A stretch of 32,063 nt of DNA from ARK-14 sp002899805. GTDB taxonomy: Archaea > Thermoproteota > Thermoprotei_A > Sulfolobales > Fervidicoccaceae. The notes below the pieces were generated by a model, which saw only the letters and a program-made list of their open reading frames with translations, did not search any database and had not been told where the DNA came from. Location: positions 1-32,063 of the forward strand of contig JBAMMC010000027.1 in the NCBI GenBank assembly GCA_039793985.1. Direction: 5' to 3'. Positions 1 through 7,545 of this stretch are shown here, in pieces. Positions within the stretch are counted from its first letter, which is position 1. Each line of letters opens with the position of its first letter. The translations under genes were made by a program, and so were the position numbers.

Positions 1-122
1 CGACAGCGATTACTTGGACAGCAGGACATTCTGGTATAAGCCCTAGGATTTTTAAGCAATTATATCTAATTACGTCTACTAGGAGAAAAAAATCTAAATA
101 TACAATCTTTAAATATAATATG

Positions 123-193
123 TCCCCGCCAGTCTCACGTCCGCAGAGATGCTGTGAGCAGATGAAGATGAAGCTGGAACGGTTAGGCGGGGA
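123..193 (+). ncRNA. Candidate small structured RNA, unidentified
   Basis: Bases 123-130 (TCCCCGCC) pair perfectly with 186-193 (GGCGGGGA), closing a 71-nt element. Inside it, CGCAG at 142-146 pairs with CTGTG at 152-156 around the loop AGATG. An AT-rich TATA-like stretch lies at about 90-118, suitably upstream for a start near 123. The GC-rich helix stands out in AT-rich surroundings, which in thermophiles often marks a stable RNA. I looked for a tRNA (no GTTCRA T-loop on either strand), box C/D (no RUGAUGA with CUGA) and H/ACA (no ACA after the closing stem) and none fits. The strand is inferred from the TATA position. The rest of 1-252 shows nothing I recognise. Confidence 0.3.
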
Positions 194-252
194 AAATCGC
201 AATTGTACATCCTTGGTCAATGGTCAACCTGAATTGAAAAAGCGACTTAAAA

Positions 253-1356
253 TCATAAGTTTATTTTAAATTCCTTGGCAAGCTTTCCAATTTTCAATAA
301 AAGATTAGGCAAAATAAGGTCATGTCTATCGTAATCAAACAACCCTTCTATGTCTCTTATTTCCACTTTTCCTAATATTCTTGTAATAGTTCTACCGAAG
401 AAAGGGAAAAAATTCGATTGAATTAGCCTAGCAGTCATGAGTTGTTTACGGAGCTCTTTTGATATATTTTCGGTATTTTTTCTGAGCTTTAACAAGCTTT
501 CTTCGCAATTTTTTCCTTTCACATCTATAGTGCTCTTAACTATTGGATATATGCCGCCGCCGCTTAAGGGTTTCTGCAGCCCAAAAGCATCCCCCAAAAA
601 GGTGAGAGAGTCTATTCTTTGTTTAGATGCCGAAGGACCAACCCCAATCAATCCTCCGTATCTTTCAACTTCTTTAACATTGTAGAACCTATGAGTTCTT
701 AAAATCGTTTTTAAAGATGCCTCAATGTGTTCGGGCTTTTCCGTACCAAGTCCAACTTCGATGGTTTCATCCGACAGTGGAAAAATCCAATAAAAAAAGC
801 CTTCAGCGATGTTGGGGTGAAATCCAACTCTTATAGCATCTAACTCATTTTTGGCTCTGTATATCACATTAATCCCAAAAATTTTCTTCACTTTTTTCAA
901 TTCATCTAGGTACATTTTAGAATAGGTCATTCTAATTCCTTCCGCTACAAGGATATGGTTGTATCGAAGCAATTGATCCTTTACCAATATGTGATTTTTG
1001 TCTACTAAAGTAGCTTTTCTTCCTAAATTGATCCTGCCTCCAGCTTCAACAAAGGCTTGAGCGATCCTTTTTTCGAGACATACTCTGTCCAAATGAGCTA
1101 TCCTGTATATCGGCCTGAAAACTATCTCGCCTTTTCCGAAAAACTCAAACTTTATAGAATTGAAAGAAACATCATTACATGCTTTTCCAAAATCTCCCAA
1201 CATCTTCAACGTATTTTCTGAAACGAGACCAGTGCAGTGCTTTGGATAGCCGATTTGTTCGTGCTCTTCATAAAGGTCTATATCGCAGCCATATTTAGCT
1301 AATTTAAGTGAAGAAAAAAGACCTGATAAGCCCCCTCCTATGGTTGCAATCTTCAA
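253..1356 (-). CDS. Geranylgeranyl reductase-family FAD-dependent oxidoreductase
   Basis: A 367-residue flavoprotein of the geranylgeranyl reductase group, which in archaea saturates the isoprenoid chains of membrane lipids or related prenyl compounds. An N-terminal Rossmann motif GGGLSG lies at residues 7-12. The family signature YPKHCTG follows at 37-43. A WIFP element typical of the substrate-side motif is near residue 190, and a second FAD contact, GDAFG followed by PLSGGGI, is near 253-267. The start is TTG at 1356; only 10 bases separate it from the upstream aldo/keto reductase, so the two are probably co-transcribed. Prenylated lipid is the likely substrate class, but the exact substrate cannot be read from sequence, and crenarchaea often carry several paralogues. 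Confidence 0.8.
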   Translation of the reverse strand: MKIATIGGGLSGLFSSLKLAKYGCDIDLYEEHEQIGYPKHCTGLVSENTLKMLGDFGKACNDVSFNSIKFEFFGKGEIVFRPIYRIAHLDRVCLEKRIAQAFVEAGGRINLGRKATLVDKNHILVKDQLLRYNHILVAEGIRMTYSKMYLDELKKVKKIFGINVIYRAKNELDAIRVGFHPNIAEGFFYWIFPLSDETIEVGLGTEKPEHIEASLKTILRTHRFYNVKEVERYGGLIGVGPSASKQRIDSLTFLGDAFGLQKPLSGGGIYPIVKSTIDVKGKNCEESLLKLRKNTENISKELRKQLMTARLIQSNFFPFFGRTITRILGKVEIRDIEGLFDYDRHDLILPNLLLKIGKLAKEFKINL

Positions 1357-1366
1357 ATTTTACACT

Positions 1367-2338
1367 TCACAGAGCCTTTAAACTTCTGTAGACGAGAATT
1401 TTTCGAGAAACTTCATCGAGCTCTTTCCAATCTTCAAAGTTCAATTGCCAACCTGAACTCCCCACATTTTCTTCAACTTGTTCTGGGGTTTTTGCTCCTG
1501 GTATTACTATCACATTATCATAAGATGTCAGGAGCCAGTTGAGAGCTACTTGTCCTGGTGTTTTTTTGTATTTTTCTCCAATTTCCTTTAGCTTAACAAT
1601 GAGTGGATATATTTCTTTGAAGTTCTGTGGGATGAAAATTGGGTCTGTCGCTCTCACGTCGTTGAATTGTGGTAAATTTTCCGGTGTATATTTTCCTGTG
1701 AGTGCTCCTTTCGAGAGTGGACTCCAAGCAATTAAACTCATCCCATATGACAAAGTGTAGGGAATAATTTCCTTTTCTGCTTCTCTTTCAATTAAATTAT
1801 ATCTCACCTGTTCACTGGCTATTTCTTCTCTTGACAGACAGCTATTAGCTTCTTCTAATAACACAGGAGGAAAATTGCTCACTCCAATATAATCAATTAA
1901 CCCTAAAAAGACTAGCTTTTCAAGAGCCCTCATATATTCACATGTAGGAATATTGTTCCAAACTGGAGGCCAATGCACTTGCATTAGGTCAACATGGTCT
2001 GTCCTCAGTCTTTTTAGACTTCCACTTGTGGCTTTTATCACATCATATTCAGCTAACAATTCTCCTGGAATTTTTGTTGCTATAAAAACGCTATCTCTTG
2101 CTCCTAACTCTGTTAAAGCTTTCCCTACGAACTCTTCGCTTTTCCCCCACCCATAAGCTATAGCTGTATCTATGAAATTAACCCCTTTCTCAATAGCCGA
2201 AGAAATGACTTTTTTTGCCATTTCATAATCCAAGACTCCCCAAGATTCACTGAACTGCCATGCACCTAAACCCACTTCACTAATTTTTTCACCACTTATT
2301 CCAAGTGTTCTATAATTCACATCCATCATCTCAAACAC
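1367..2338 (-). CDS. Aldo/keto reductase
   Basis: An NAD(P)H-dependent aldo/keto reductase of 323 residues with a TIM-barrel fold. The catalytic tetrad is visible: Asp57 and Tyr62 (DTAIAYGWG), Lys89 (IATK) and His122 (VHWPP). The C-terminal part has the cofactor-binding IPGAKTPEQVEEN stretch typical of the group. The listed start is GTG; in-frame ATG codons three and four codons later (2329, 2326) are equally good and would begin just before the conserved YRTLG segment. It is the first gene of a probable two-gene minus-strand operon with the flavoprotein downstream, and it is divergent from the thiamine gene across about 105 bases. Substrate unknown. Confidence 0.9.
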   Translation of the reverse strand: MFEMMDVNYRTLGISGEKISEVGLGAWQFSESWGVLDYEMAKKVISSAIEKGVNFIDTAIAYGWGKSEEFVGKALTELGARDSVFIATKIPGELLAEYDVIKATSGSLKRLRTDHVDLMQVHWPPVWNNIPTCEYMRALEKLVFLGLIDYIGVSNFPPVLLEEANSCLSREEIASEQVRYNLIEREAEKEIIPYTLSYGMSLIAWSPLSKGALTGKYTPENLPQFNDVRATDPIFIPQNFKEIYPLIVKLKEIGEKYKKTPGQVALNWLLTSYDNVIVIPGAKTPEQVEENVGSSGWQLNFEDWKELDEVSRKILVYRSLKAL

Positions 2339-2405
2339 ATTCTTTTGGTTGAGGCTCTTATTTTTTTCTCAACAGTTCCGGAGAGCATATCCGAACAAAA
2401 ACTTT

Positions 2406-2438
2406 TTTATAAATACGATTAAAAATTAGTAATAGGTG
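2406..2438 (+). promoter_or_regulatory. TATA box and GGTG ribosome-binding site of the thiamine gene
   Basis: TTTATAAATA at 2406-2415 is a strong archaeal TATA box. A start about 25 bases from its centre would fall near 2436, right at the GGTG at 2435-2438, five bases before the ATG. The leader is therefore very short, leaving no room for a TPP riboswitch. Confidence 0.6.
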
Positions 2439-2443
2439 GAAAA

Positions 2444-3823
2444 ATGGTTTGGAAACTTAATCATCCCCCAAGAGCGCTCACGATAGCAGGAAGTGATTCA
2501 GGAGGAGGAGCAGGGATACAAGCGGATCTTAAGACGTTTTTAGTACATGGAGTTCATGGAATGAGTGCTATAACAAGTATAACTGCCCAAAACACGAAAG
2601 AAGTCACGGGAATTTTAGATATTCCACCAGAATTTGTGGTTAAGCAGATTGAAGCGGTTGTAGAGGACATAGGAGTCGACGCAGCAAAGACAGGCATGCT
2701 CAGCAATAGAGAAATAATCAGAGCACTGGGTTCTTTCCTCAGAAAATACGACTTTCCTCTTGTTGTTGATCCCGTGATGGTGGCAAAAAGCGGAGCTAGG
2801 CTGTTGAAGGAAGAAGCAATAGAAGCCCTGAAAAGAGAGATCATCCCGAGAGCAGATATAGTGACCCCAAATAAAATGGAGGCAGAAGTGCTCTCTGGGA
2901 TAACAATCAGTAATTTAGAAGATGCGAAGAAAGCAGCTCAGGTAATACAAAAAGAATATAGTCCTAAAGCAGTTGTCATAAAAGGTGGTCATTTCGAATT
3001 CAGTAAAGTTACCGACGTTGTTCTCTATAATGGAGAATTCTATATGATCCCAGGAAATTGGATTGAAGATGGATGCACTCATGGGACTGGTTGCTCCTTC
3101 AGCGCTGCTATTACTGCGAATTTAGCATGGGGATATGATATATTAACATCGATAAAAATGGCTAAAGAGTTTATTACTCATTCTATATTGTACGGAACTA
3201 AGGTAGGAAAAGGGCACTGCCCGGTCAACCCAGCATCGTGGTTAGAAATACCAGCAGAAAAACATAGGATTCTGGTTGAGCTAGCTGAAGCAGCAAAAAT
3301 TTTGACCGAACATAGCAATGAAGAGTTGATAGAGCTTTATCCTGAAGTTGGGATAAATCTGGTTAAGAGCCTTCCCGCTTGGTATGCAAAGGATGCAAAA
3401 GATGTTGCCGGTTTTCCTGGGAGGATCGTTCTAGCAGGCGGAAAGCTTGTGTCTCCCTTTCCTCCAGCCTTCGGAGCATCGAAGCATATGGCAAAAGCAG
3501 TGCTTACGATGATGAAATTCGATTCCAGCAAGAGGGCTGGAATGAATATACTGTATATTGAAGGTCTGGAGAGAGCTGCGGAAAAAGTTGGACTAAAAAC
3601 CTCTTACTTTGACAGAGCAGAGGAACCTCAAGAGGTGAGAGATACCGAAGGGGCTACAACTCCATGGGGTATAGAAACAGCCGTAAAGAGAGCCGGCGTG
3701 ATTCCCGACATCGTAATAGATAAAGGAGGATTTGGCAAAGAACCATTAGCCTTTGTATTTGGCACGTCCCCTATAGAAGTTGTTAAAAAAGTAATAGAGA
3801 TTTCCCGGTTACTGCATATGTGA
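2444..3823 (+). CDS. thiDN: Bifunctional HMP/HMP-phosphate kinase and thiamine-phosphate synthase (ThiD-ThiN)
   Basis: A 459-residue fusion for thiamine biosynthesis. Residues 1-260 are ThiD, a ribokinase-fold kinase that phosphorylates hydroxymethylpyrimidine and its monophosphate. The N-terminal GSDSGGGAGIQAD signature is at 16-28, and the anion-hole stretch GCTHGTGCSFSAA begins near 209. Residues from about 265 to the end match ThiN, the archaeal thiamine-phosphate synthase that joins HMP-PP to the thiazole phosphate and replaces ThiE; motifs such as VAGFPGRIV and PFGASKH-like PAFGASKHMA are visible. The full-length fusion is intact. It starts with ATG preceded by GGTG at five bases. A metallo-beta-lactamase gene follows 63 bases downstream. 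No TPP riboswitch is seen upstream. Confidence 0.95.
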   Translation: MVWKLNHPPRALTIAGSDSGGGAGIQADLKTFLVHGVHGMSAITSITAQNTKEVTGILDIPPEFVVKQIEAVVEDIGVDAAKTGMLSNREIIRALGSFLRKYDFPLVVDPVMVAKSGARLLKEEAIEALKREIIPRADIVTPNKMEAEVLSGITISNLEDAKKAAQVIQKEYSPKAVVIKGGHFEFSKVTDVVLYNGEFYMIPGNWIEDGCTHGTGCSFSAAITANLAWGYDILTSIKMAKEFITHSILYGTKVGKGHCPVNPASWLEIPAEKHRILVELAEAAKILTEHSNEELIELYPEVGINLVKSLPAWYAKDAKDVAGFPGRIVLAGGKLVSPFPPAFGASKHMAKAVLTMMKFDSSKRAGMNILYIEGLERAAEKVGLKTSYFDRAEEPQEVRDTEGATTPWGIETAVKRAGVIPDIVIDKGGFGKEPLAFVFGTSPIEVVKKVIEISRLLHM

Positions 3824-3886
3824 AATTTTACAAAAGCGTTAACTTTTTACTATTGCTTTTCTCAATATATATCAAGGTGTAAAATC

Positions 3887-4567
3887 TTGACATGTCTCAA
3901 AATATTCTATCATGGGCATGCAGCATTTGAAATACGAACAGAGAAAGTTTCTGTTATAATTGACCCACATGACGGATTCAGCATTGGTTTGAAGCCTATA
4001 AATGCTAAGGGGGATCTTATTCTAATTACACATGATCACTTCGATCATAATGCTAAAGAGCAGGTCAGTAAGCCCACGTCTTTAGTTTTGAGTATGTTCG
4101 AAGGGGAGAAAGAAGTTGAGATTAATGGAGAGAAAATCTTGGTAAAGGGGAAAAAGCAACCACACGATCCGGAAGGAGGCAAGAAAAGGGGCTTAGTGAG
4201 CACATATCTAGTTGAAATTGGTGGATATAGGCTTCTCCATGTAGGAGATTTAGGAACCGTACCTAAAGATGAGTATTTCAATTGGCTAGGGACCAACAGA
4301 ATAGATGCCTTATTCATACCTGTTGGAGGATATTTTACGGTTGGACCCCATGAGGCATGGGAAATCAGTAGAAGGATAAACCCAAGATTCCTATTTCCTA
4401 TGCATTACTGGAGAAAGGGAATGAATCTTCCAATATCTCCTCTTAATGATTTCTTGAAAATAGCAAAAGGAGACGTTATAAAAACAGAGCAACCCTTTAA
4501 TTTATGCGTAAAAGAGAAAGAAGAGGAACCTATGAAGATTGTGGTGTTCCAAGACGCTCAGACATGA
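3887..4567 (+). CDS. Metallo-beta-lactamase-fold hydrolase (UPF0173-like)
   Basis: A 226-residue metallo-beta-lactamase-fold protein of the L-ascorbate-6-phosphate-lactonase-like UPF0173 type. The metal-binding HxHxDH motif is at residues 49-54 (His49, His51, Asp53, His54). A later His-x2-Asp (HVGDLG, about 118-121) and a C-terminal His (FPMHYW, about 174) complete a two-metal site. The opening KIFYHGHAAFEI is typical of this subgroup. The start is TTG at 3887, supported by GGTG at 3876-3879 seven bases upstream. It may be transcribed with thiDN. The substrate is unknown; members of the family are usually annotated only as metal-dependent hydrolases. Confidence 0.88.
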   Translation: MTCLKIFYHGHAAFEIRTEKVSVIIDPHDGFSIGLKPINAKGDLILITHDHFDHNAKEQVSKPTSLVLSMFEGEKEVEINGEKILVKGKKQPHDPEGGKKRGLVSTYLVEIGGYRLLHVGDLGTVPKDEYFNWLGTNRIDALFIPVGGYFTVGPHEAWEISRRINPRFLFPMHYWRKGMNLPISPLNDFLKIAKGDVIKTEQPFNLCVKEKEEEPMKIVVFQDAQT

Positions 4568-4576
4568 AAATCCCGT

Positions 4577-4765
4577 CTACTCATTATCTTTGATTATTTT
4601 TATCCTGGGCTTTCTAATCGTAGCTTCTTTTTCCATCTTATTCACATATAGTATGATTGCTTTACGTATTATCTCACTTCTGTTAGTACCAGTTTCGTGA
4701 GCTAAAAGGTCGATCCTCTCGAGCAACTCTTCATCAATCTTGAAAGTTATTATTTTTAAAGTCAT
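4577..4765 (-). CDS. Ribbon-helix-helix (CopG/Arc-type) DNA-binding protein
   Basis: A 62-residue protein that is essentially one ribbon-helix-helix domain. The strand KIITFKIDEELLERID is followed by helix 1, a turn with GTNRSEIIRKAI and a short basic tail. The NRSE turn and the amphipathic strand are the family hallmarks, so it should dimerise and read DNA with its beta ribbon. It is convergent with the metallo-beta-lactamase gene (9 bases apart) and divergent from another ribbon-helix-helix gene at 4914. There is no toxin gene next to it, so it looks like a free regulator rather than an antitoxin. Targets are unknown; self-regulation through the shared intergenic region is an inference. Confidence 0.8.
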   Translation of the reverse strand: MTLKIITFKIDEELLERIDLLAHETGTNRSEIIRKAIILYVNKMEKEATIRKPRIKIIKDNE

Positions 4766-4851
4766 TGTCTTGCCCCTTCACTAAGACTTATGTCATTTTT
4801 TGATTATTAGCATCTCGGTTTTGGTATTACCATCTTATACATATAATAAAA

Positions 4852-4879
4852 ATACTATAAGAGTATCTATTAAATATTA
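4852..4879. promoter_or_regulatory. Palindrome plus TATA box between divergent RHH genes
   Basis: ATACT at 4852-4856 and AGTAT at 4862-4866 form an inverted repeat with a five-base centre. It sits directly upstream of a TATA-like ATTAAATATTA at about 4869-4879, placed correctly for the gene starting at 4914. A repressor dimer here would block factor binding at the promoter. The sequence is AT-rich, so a short palindrome may also arise by chance. Confidence 0.3.
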
Positions 4880-4913
4880 AAACTTCAGTATTTTTCTTGA
4901 AGGGAAAAGACTA

Positions 4914-5312
4914 ATGCCAACAGTTCATCTTTCTTTACCTGATAAACTATACGAAGAGCTTAGAGAGGTAGCAGAGAGCTATGGGATACAGGTTACAGAC
5001 TTGATAAAAATTCTTATTCGAAATGGAGTTAAGCTAGCAAAGTCAGGCTCTCTTTCATCTGGAGTCGCTGATGTGGAAAAAATAAATGAGCTATTTGAAA
5101 AACTATCTAGCTTAGAAAATTCTATAGGAGAAATACAAAAGCAATTTGAACGCCAAGGAAAAATCCAAGCCTCAATGATAAAAGCTCTAGAAGAAAGAAC
5201 CGCTAGCCTCGAGTTTGCTATTGAAGAGTTGGAGGAAAAGATTGATAAAGAAAAGCAAGTTATTCATCCGCAGTTAATCGATAACTGGTCATCATCTCGT
5301 CATGAGAGATAA
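4914..5312 (+). CDS. Ribbon-helix-helix protein with C-terminal coiled coil
   Basis: A 132-residue protein. Residues 1-45 form a ribbon-helix-helix domain (strand TVHLSLPDKLYEEL, helix turn near GIQVTDLIKILI). After a Ser/Gly linker, residues 52-115 are rich in Glu, Lys, Leu and Ile with heptad spacing (INELFEKLSSLENSIGEI, LEFAIEELEEKI) and should form a coiled coil. A DNA-binding head on a long coiled coil suggests an oligomeric or bridging protein rather than a minimal repressor, but this is inference. The start ATG has no obvious GGTG motif, and a TATA-like element 35-45 bases upstream would give a short leader. It is divergent from the 62-residue RHH gene. A tRNA gene follows. Confidence 0.75.
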   Translation: MPTVHLSLPDKLYEELREVAESYGIQVTDLIKILIRNGVKLAKSGSLSSGVADVEKINELFEKLSSLENSIGEIQKQFERQGKIQASMIKALEERTASLEFAIEELEEKIDKEKQVIHPQLIDNWSSSRHER

Positions 5313-5450
5313 AACTTTCGGTATCTGTATGTTCTTATATGCAATGAAAATTCAGTACCACCTGGAGCAAGTATGAAAACTTTTATGCTTTTAAGAAATA
5401 CCCTTTAGAGGCGTAGAGGAGGTTACCTCAATAAAAAATAAAAAAGGCAT

Positions 5451-5493
5451 TTTAAAATAAGTAATAATGACCGCATGCCTTGTTAAAAGGCAT
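5451..5493 (+). promoter_or_regulatory. tRNA-Tyr promoter and perfect leader hairpin
   Basis: TTTAAAATAA at 5451-5460 is the likely TATA box, predicting a start near 5480. Between it and the tRNA, ATGCCTT (5475-5481) and AAGGCAT (5487-5493) form a perfect seven-base-pair hairpin with a five-base loop, ending exactly where the tRNA acceptor begins. AAGGCAT-like sequence also occurs just before the TATA box, near 5445. If transcription starts at 5475 or earlier, the pre-tRNA has a folded 5' leader for RNase P to remove. Confidence 0.45.
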
Positions 5494-5594
5494 CCCCCCG
5501 TAGCTCAGCGGTAGAGCGGCCGGCTGTAGTGAGACGGCCCCCCAAAAGCCTCGCCGATACCGGCAGGTCCCGGGTTCGATGCCCGGCGGGGGGA
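5494..5594 (+). tRNA. trnY: tRNA-Tyr (GTA) with 29-nt intron
   Basis: The acceptor CCCCCCG (5494-5500) pairs with CGGGGGG (5587-5593), with A73 at 5594. A C1-G72 first pair is the identity feature of archaeal tRNA-Tyr. The D stem is GCTC/GAGC. Anticodon stem GCCGG (5519-5523) pairs with CCGGC (5560-5564). Anticodon GTA is at 5526-5528. The T arm is CCGGG-TTCGATG-CCCGG. A 29-nt intron occupies 5530-5558, between G37 and A38, the canonical archaeal site. The CCA end is not fully encoded (only CC follows). Confidence 0.96.
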
Positions 5595-5848
5595 CCTTCA
5601 CCAATATAAAAGCAAAATCAAAAAATCTAATCAAAACCTATTACCTCTTAGTGGGATTATCAAATTGTCCTATATTGTTTAAAATTTCAAATGATGTTTT
5701 CAGCAATCATGGCTAGTATTAATCTCAGTGTTAACAGTTAGAAAACTATGTTGGGTTTATATTTTGACAAGTATAAAGAAAAATAATATTCAAAGAAATT
5801 AATTAAGCTCAAAATCACTTATGAAACAACAAAACCAAGGGTGGTTTT

Positions 5849-6781
5849 TTGACATCAGTTGTGATTTCAGCTGAATCATTATGGAAAATATATAACAGCA
5901 AGAAAGAGCAAACAGTGGCACTAAAAAATATCTCTTTATCTATAGAAAAAAACAAGATCACTACGTTACTCGGGAGAAATGGTGCCGGAAAAACTACTTT
6001 TCTGAGGATTGCCGCAACTCAACTCCTTCCTACTAGCGGAAAAATCGAAGTTCTCGGGTATGATGCTGTTACTCATCCATATGAGATAAGAGAAAGAATA
6101 GCAGTTATACCTCAAGACGCTAAACCGCTCCTTTTTCCATCTCCTCTTGAATATGTGACCTCAATATTAACTATGCGGGGACATAGCTTCAATGAGTCAA
6201 AGAGAGTTGCGAGAGAAGTCCTAGAAGAGCTTGGTTTTAGTGAAGATCAAATGAAGAGGGCAGCGTGGAACTTGAGCGGAGGATACCAAAGAAGGCTTTT
6301 ACTGGCAGTAGTCTTAGCAGCGGACGCAGAACTTATACTGCTAGATGAGCCCACAATTGGACTTGATCCAATCGCTAGAAGAGACCTATGGGGAAAAATT
6401 TCTCTTTTGAAGAAAAAGAATAAGACTATATTACTTACGACACATTACATGGATGAAGCAGAAAAATTGAGCGACAAAGTAATAATAATTCACAATGGAG
6501 AAAAAATCATAGAAGGAGAACCACAAAAGCTCATTGAAAGTTTCATGTGGAAGAGAAAAATAGAAGTTCTAGATGAGTGCGATAAAGAGCTTATGGCTAA
6601 ATACGGTGAAGTTCATGGTACTGTTCCTCCATATATTATATATATAAGCGATGACTCCGAACAAGCTATAAATGAACTAAACCAACATGGGTGTCGTTCG
6701 GTAGCTAGTTTAACCAGTCTCGAAGACGTTTTTCTCAAATCGGTGGGCGAAGAAAAATGGAAAATAATTGGAGAAGAATGA
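5849..6781 (+). CDS. ABC-2 type exporter, ATP-binding subunit
   Basis: A 310-residue ATPase that would power an ABC-2-type exporter (DrrA/CcmA-like group). Walker A GRNGAGKTT is at 42-50, the signature LSGGYQRR at about 142-149, Walker B LILLDEP near 162-168 and the switch His in TTHYMDEAEK near 198. The C-terminal 90 residues form the accessory domain usual in DrrA-type subunits. The start is TTG at 5849 with GGTG at 5840-5843 upstream. The stop codon overlaps a permease ATG as ATGA, showing translational coupling to the membrane subunit. The substrate (lipid, drug, polysaccharide or peptide) cannot be deduced. The 254 bases upstream are AT-rich, hold the promoter and show no other gene. Confidence 0.92.
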   Translation: MTSVVISAESLWKIYNSKKEQTVALKNISLSIEKNKITTLLGRNGAGKTTFLRIAATQLLPTSGKIEVLGYDAVTHPYEIRERIAVIPQDAKPLLFPSPLEYVTSILTMRGHSFNESKRVAREVLEELGFSEDQMKRAAWNLSGGYQRRLLLAVVLAADAELILLDEPTIGLDPIARRDLWGKISLLKKKNKTILLTTHYMDEAEKLSDKVIIIHNGEKIIEGEPQKLIESFMWKRKIEVLDECDKELMAKYGEVHGTVPPYIIYISDDSEQAINELNQHGCRSVASLTSLEDVFLKSVGEEKWKIIGEE

Positions 6782-7518
6782 AACATCAATTGAGAGCAGC
6801 CTTCGCTTTTGGTTGGCTAAATGGATTTGTCGCAGCAAGAAGAAATCCACTTTGGCTCATAAGCAACATAGTTCCTCCAACGTCTTTCTTAATCCTAATG
6901 CGACTTTATGCAAGACCAGATATGCTCTTATTTGCTTTGATAGGAGGGCTAATTATGACCATCGCTTCAAATGCTATTGGTCTTATGGGAGACACTGTTT
7001 TCTATAAAAGAGAAGTGAAGTTACAAGATATGATGGTTGCCAGTCCAATGAGACCTCTTTCTTATATGTTCGGCCTCATGCTAAGTGGCCTCTTCTTTTC
7101 GATACCTGGGATAGGTCTCTTTATAGTCTTGATGATTCACTATGGACTATTAACTTGGGGAAATTTTTTAATTTATTTAGTAGCTTCGTTTATCTCTCTG
7201 TTAACATTAAGCGGTCTTTCTTTTACATTAGCAACGTTCGTGAAAGAGCCAAGGTTCGTTTGGCCCCTCTCAGGTATTCTCTCATTCATAATATCAGTGA
7301 TACCACCGATTTATTATCCTTCAACGATTTTACCACGTACATTGGCTTTGCTCGCAATGTTCGTACCTACAAGTACAGCAGCTGCTATATTTCACTATCA
7401 TTCTGGTCTGATAACTTATCTCCCGTTACCTGAAATTTTATTATGGTTCATTTTAATTGTGGAAGCTGTAATATTTTTAGAAATAGCAAAGTACAGAAGC
7501 AGATGGAGAGAAGTCTAA
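6778..7518 (+). CDS. ABC-2 type exporter, permease subunit
   Basis: An integral membrane protein with about six hydrophobic segments and the ABC-2 permease layout. These include PLWLISNIVPPTSFLILM near the N-terminus, a coupling stretch FYKREVKLQDMMVASPMRPLSY, and later segments such as GILSFIISVIPPIYYP. The ATG at 6778 overlaps the ATPase stop by four bases (ATGA) and gives 246 residues. An earlier in-frame ATG at 6757 would add seven residues and overlap the ATPase gene by 25 bases; the ATGA start is the more natural choice. It works with the preceding ATPase as one exporter. Confidence 0.88.
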   Translation: MKHQLRAAFAFGWLNGFVAARRNPLWLISNIVPPTSFLILMRLYARPDMLLFALIGGLIMTIASNAIGLMGDTVFYKREVKLQDMMVASPMRPLSYMFGLMLSGLFFSIPGIGLFIVLMIHYGLLTWGNFLIYLVASFISLLTLSGLSFTLATFVKEPRFVWPLSGILSFIISVIPPIYYPSTILPRTLALLAMFVPTSTAAAIFHYHSGLITYLPLPEILLWFILIVEAVIFLEIAKYRSRWREV

Positions 7519-7545
7519 AACAGAAAAACCTCAATTTACTGAAAA

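Noticed and set aside
2339..2443. TPP riboswitch upstream of thiDN
   Set aside because: No CUGAGA or ACCUGA conserved elements, and the TATA box leaves a leader of only a few bases.
5452..5634. 60-residue minus-strand reading frame
   Set aside because: It is the antisense of tRNA-Tyr and its intron; the Arg/Gly/Pro-rich translation comes from GC-rich tRNA stems.
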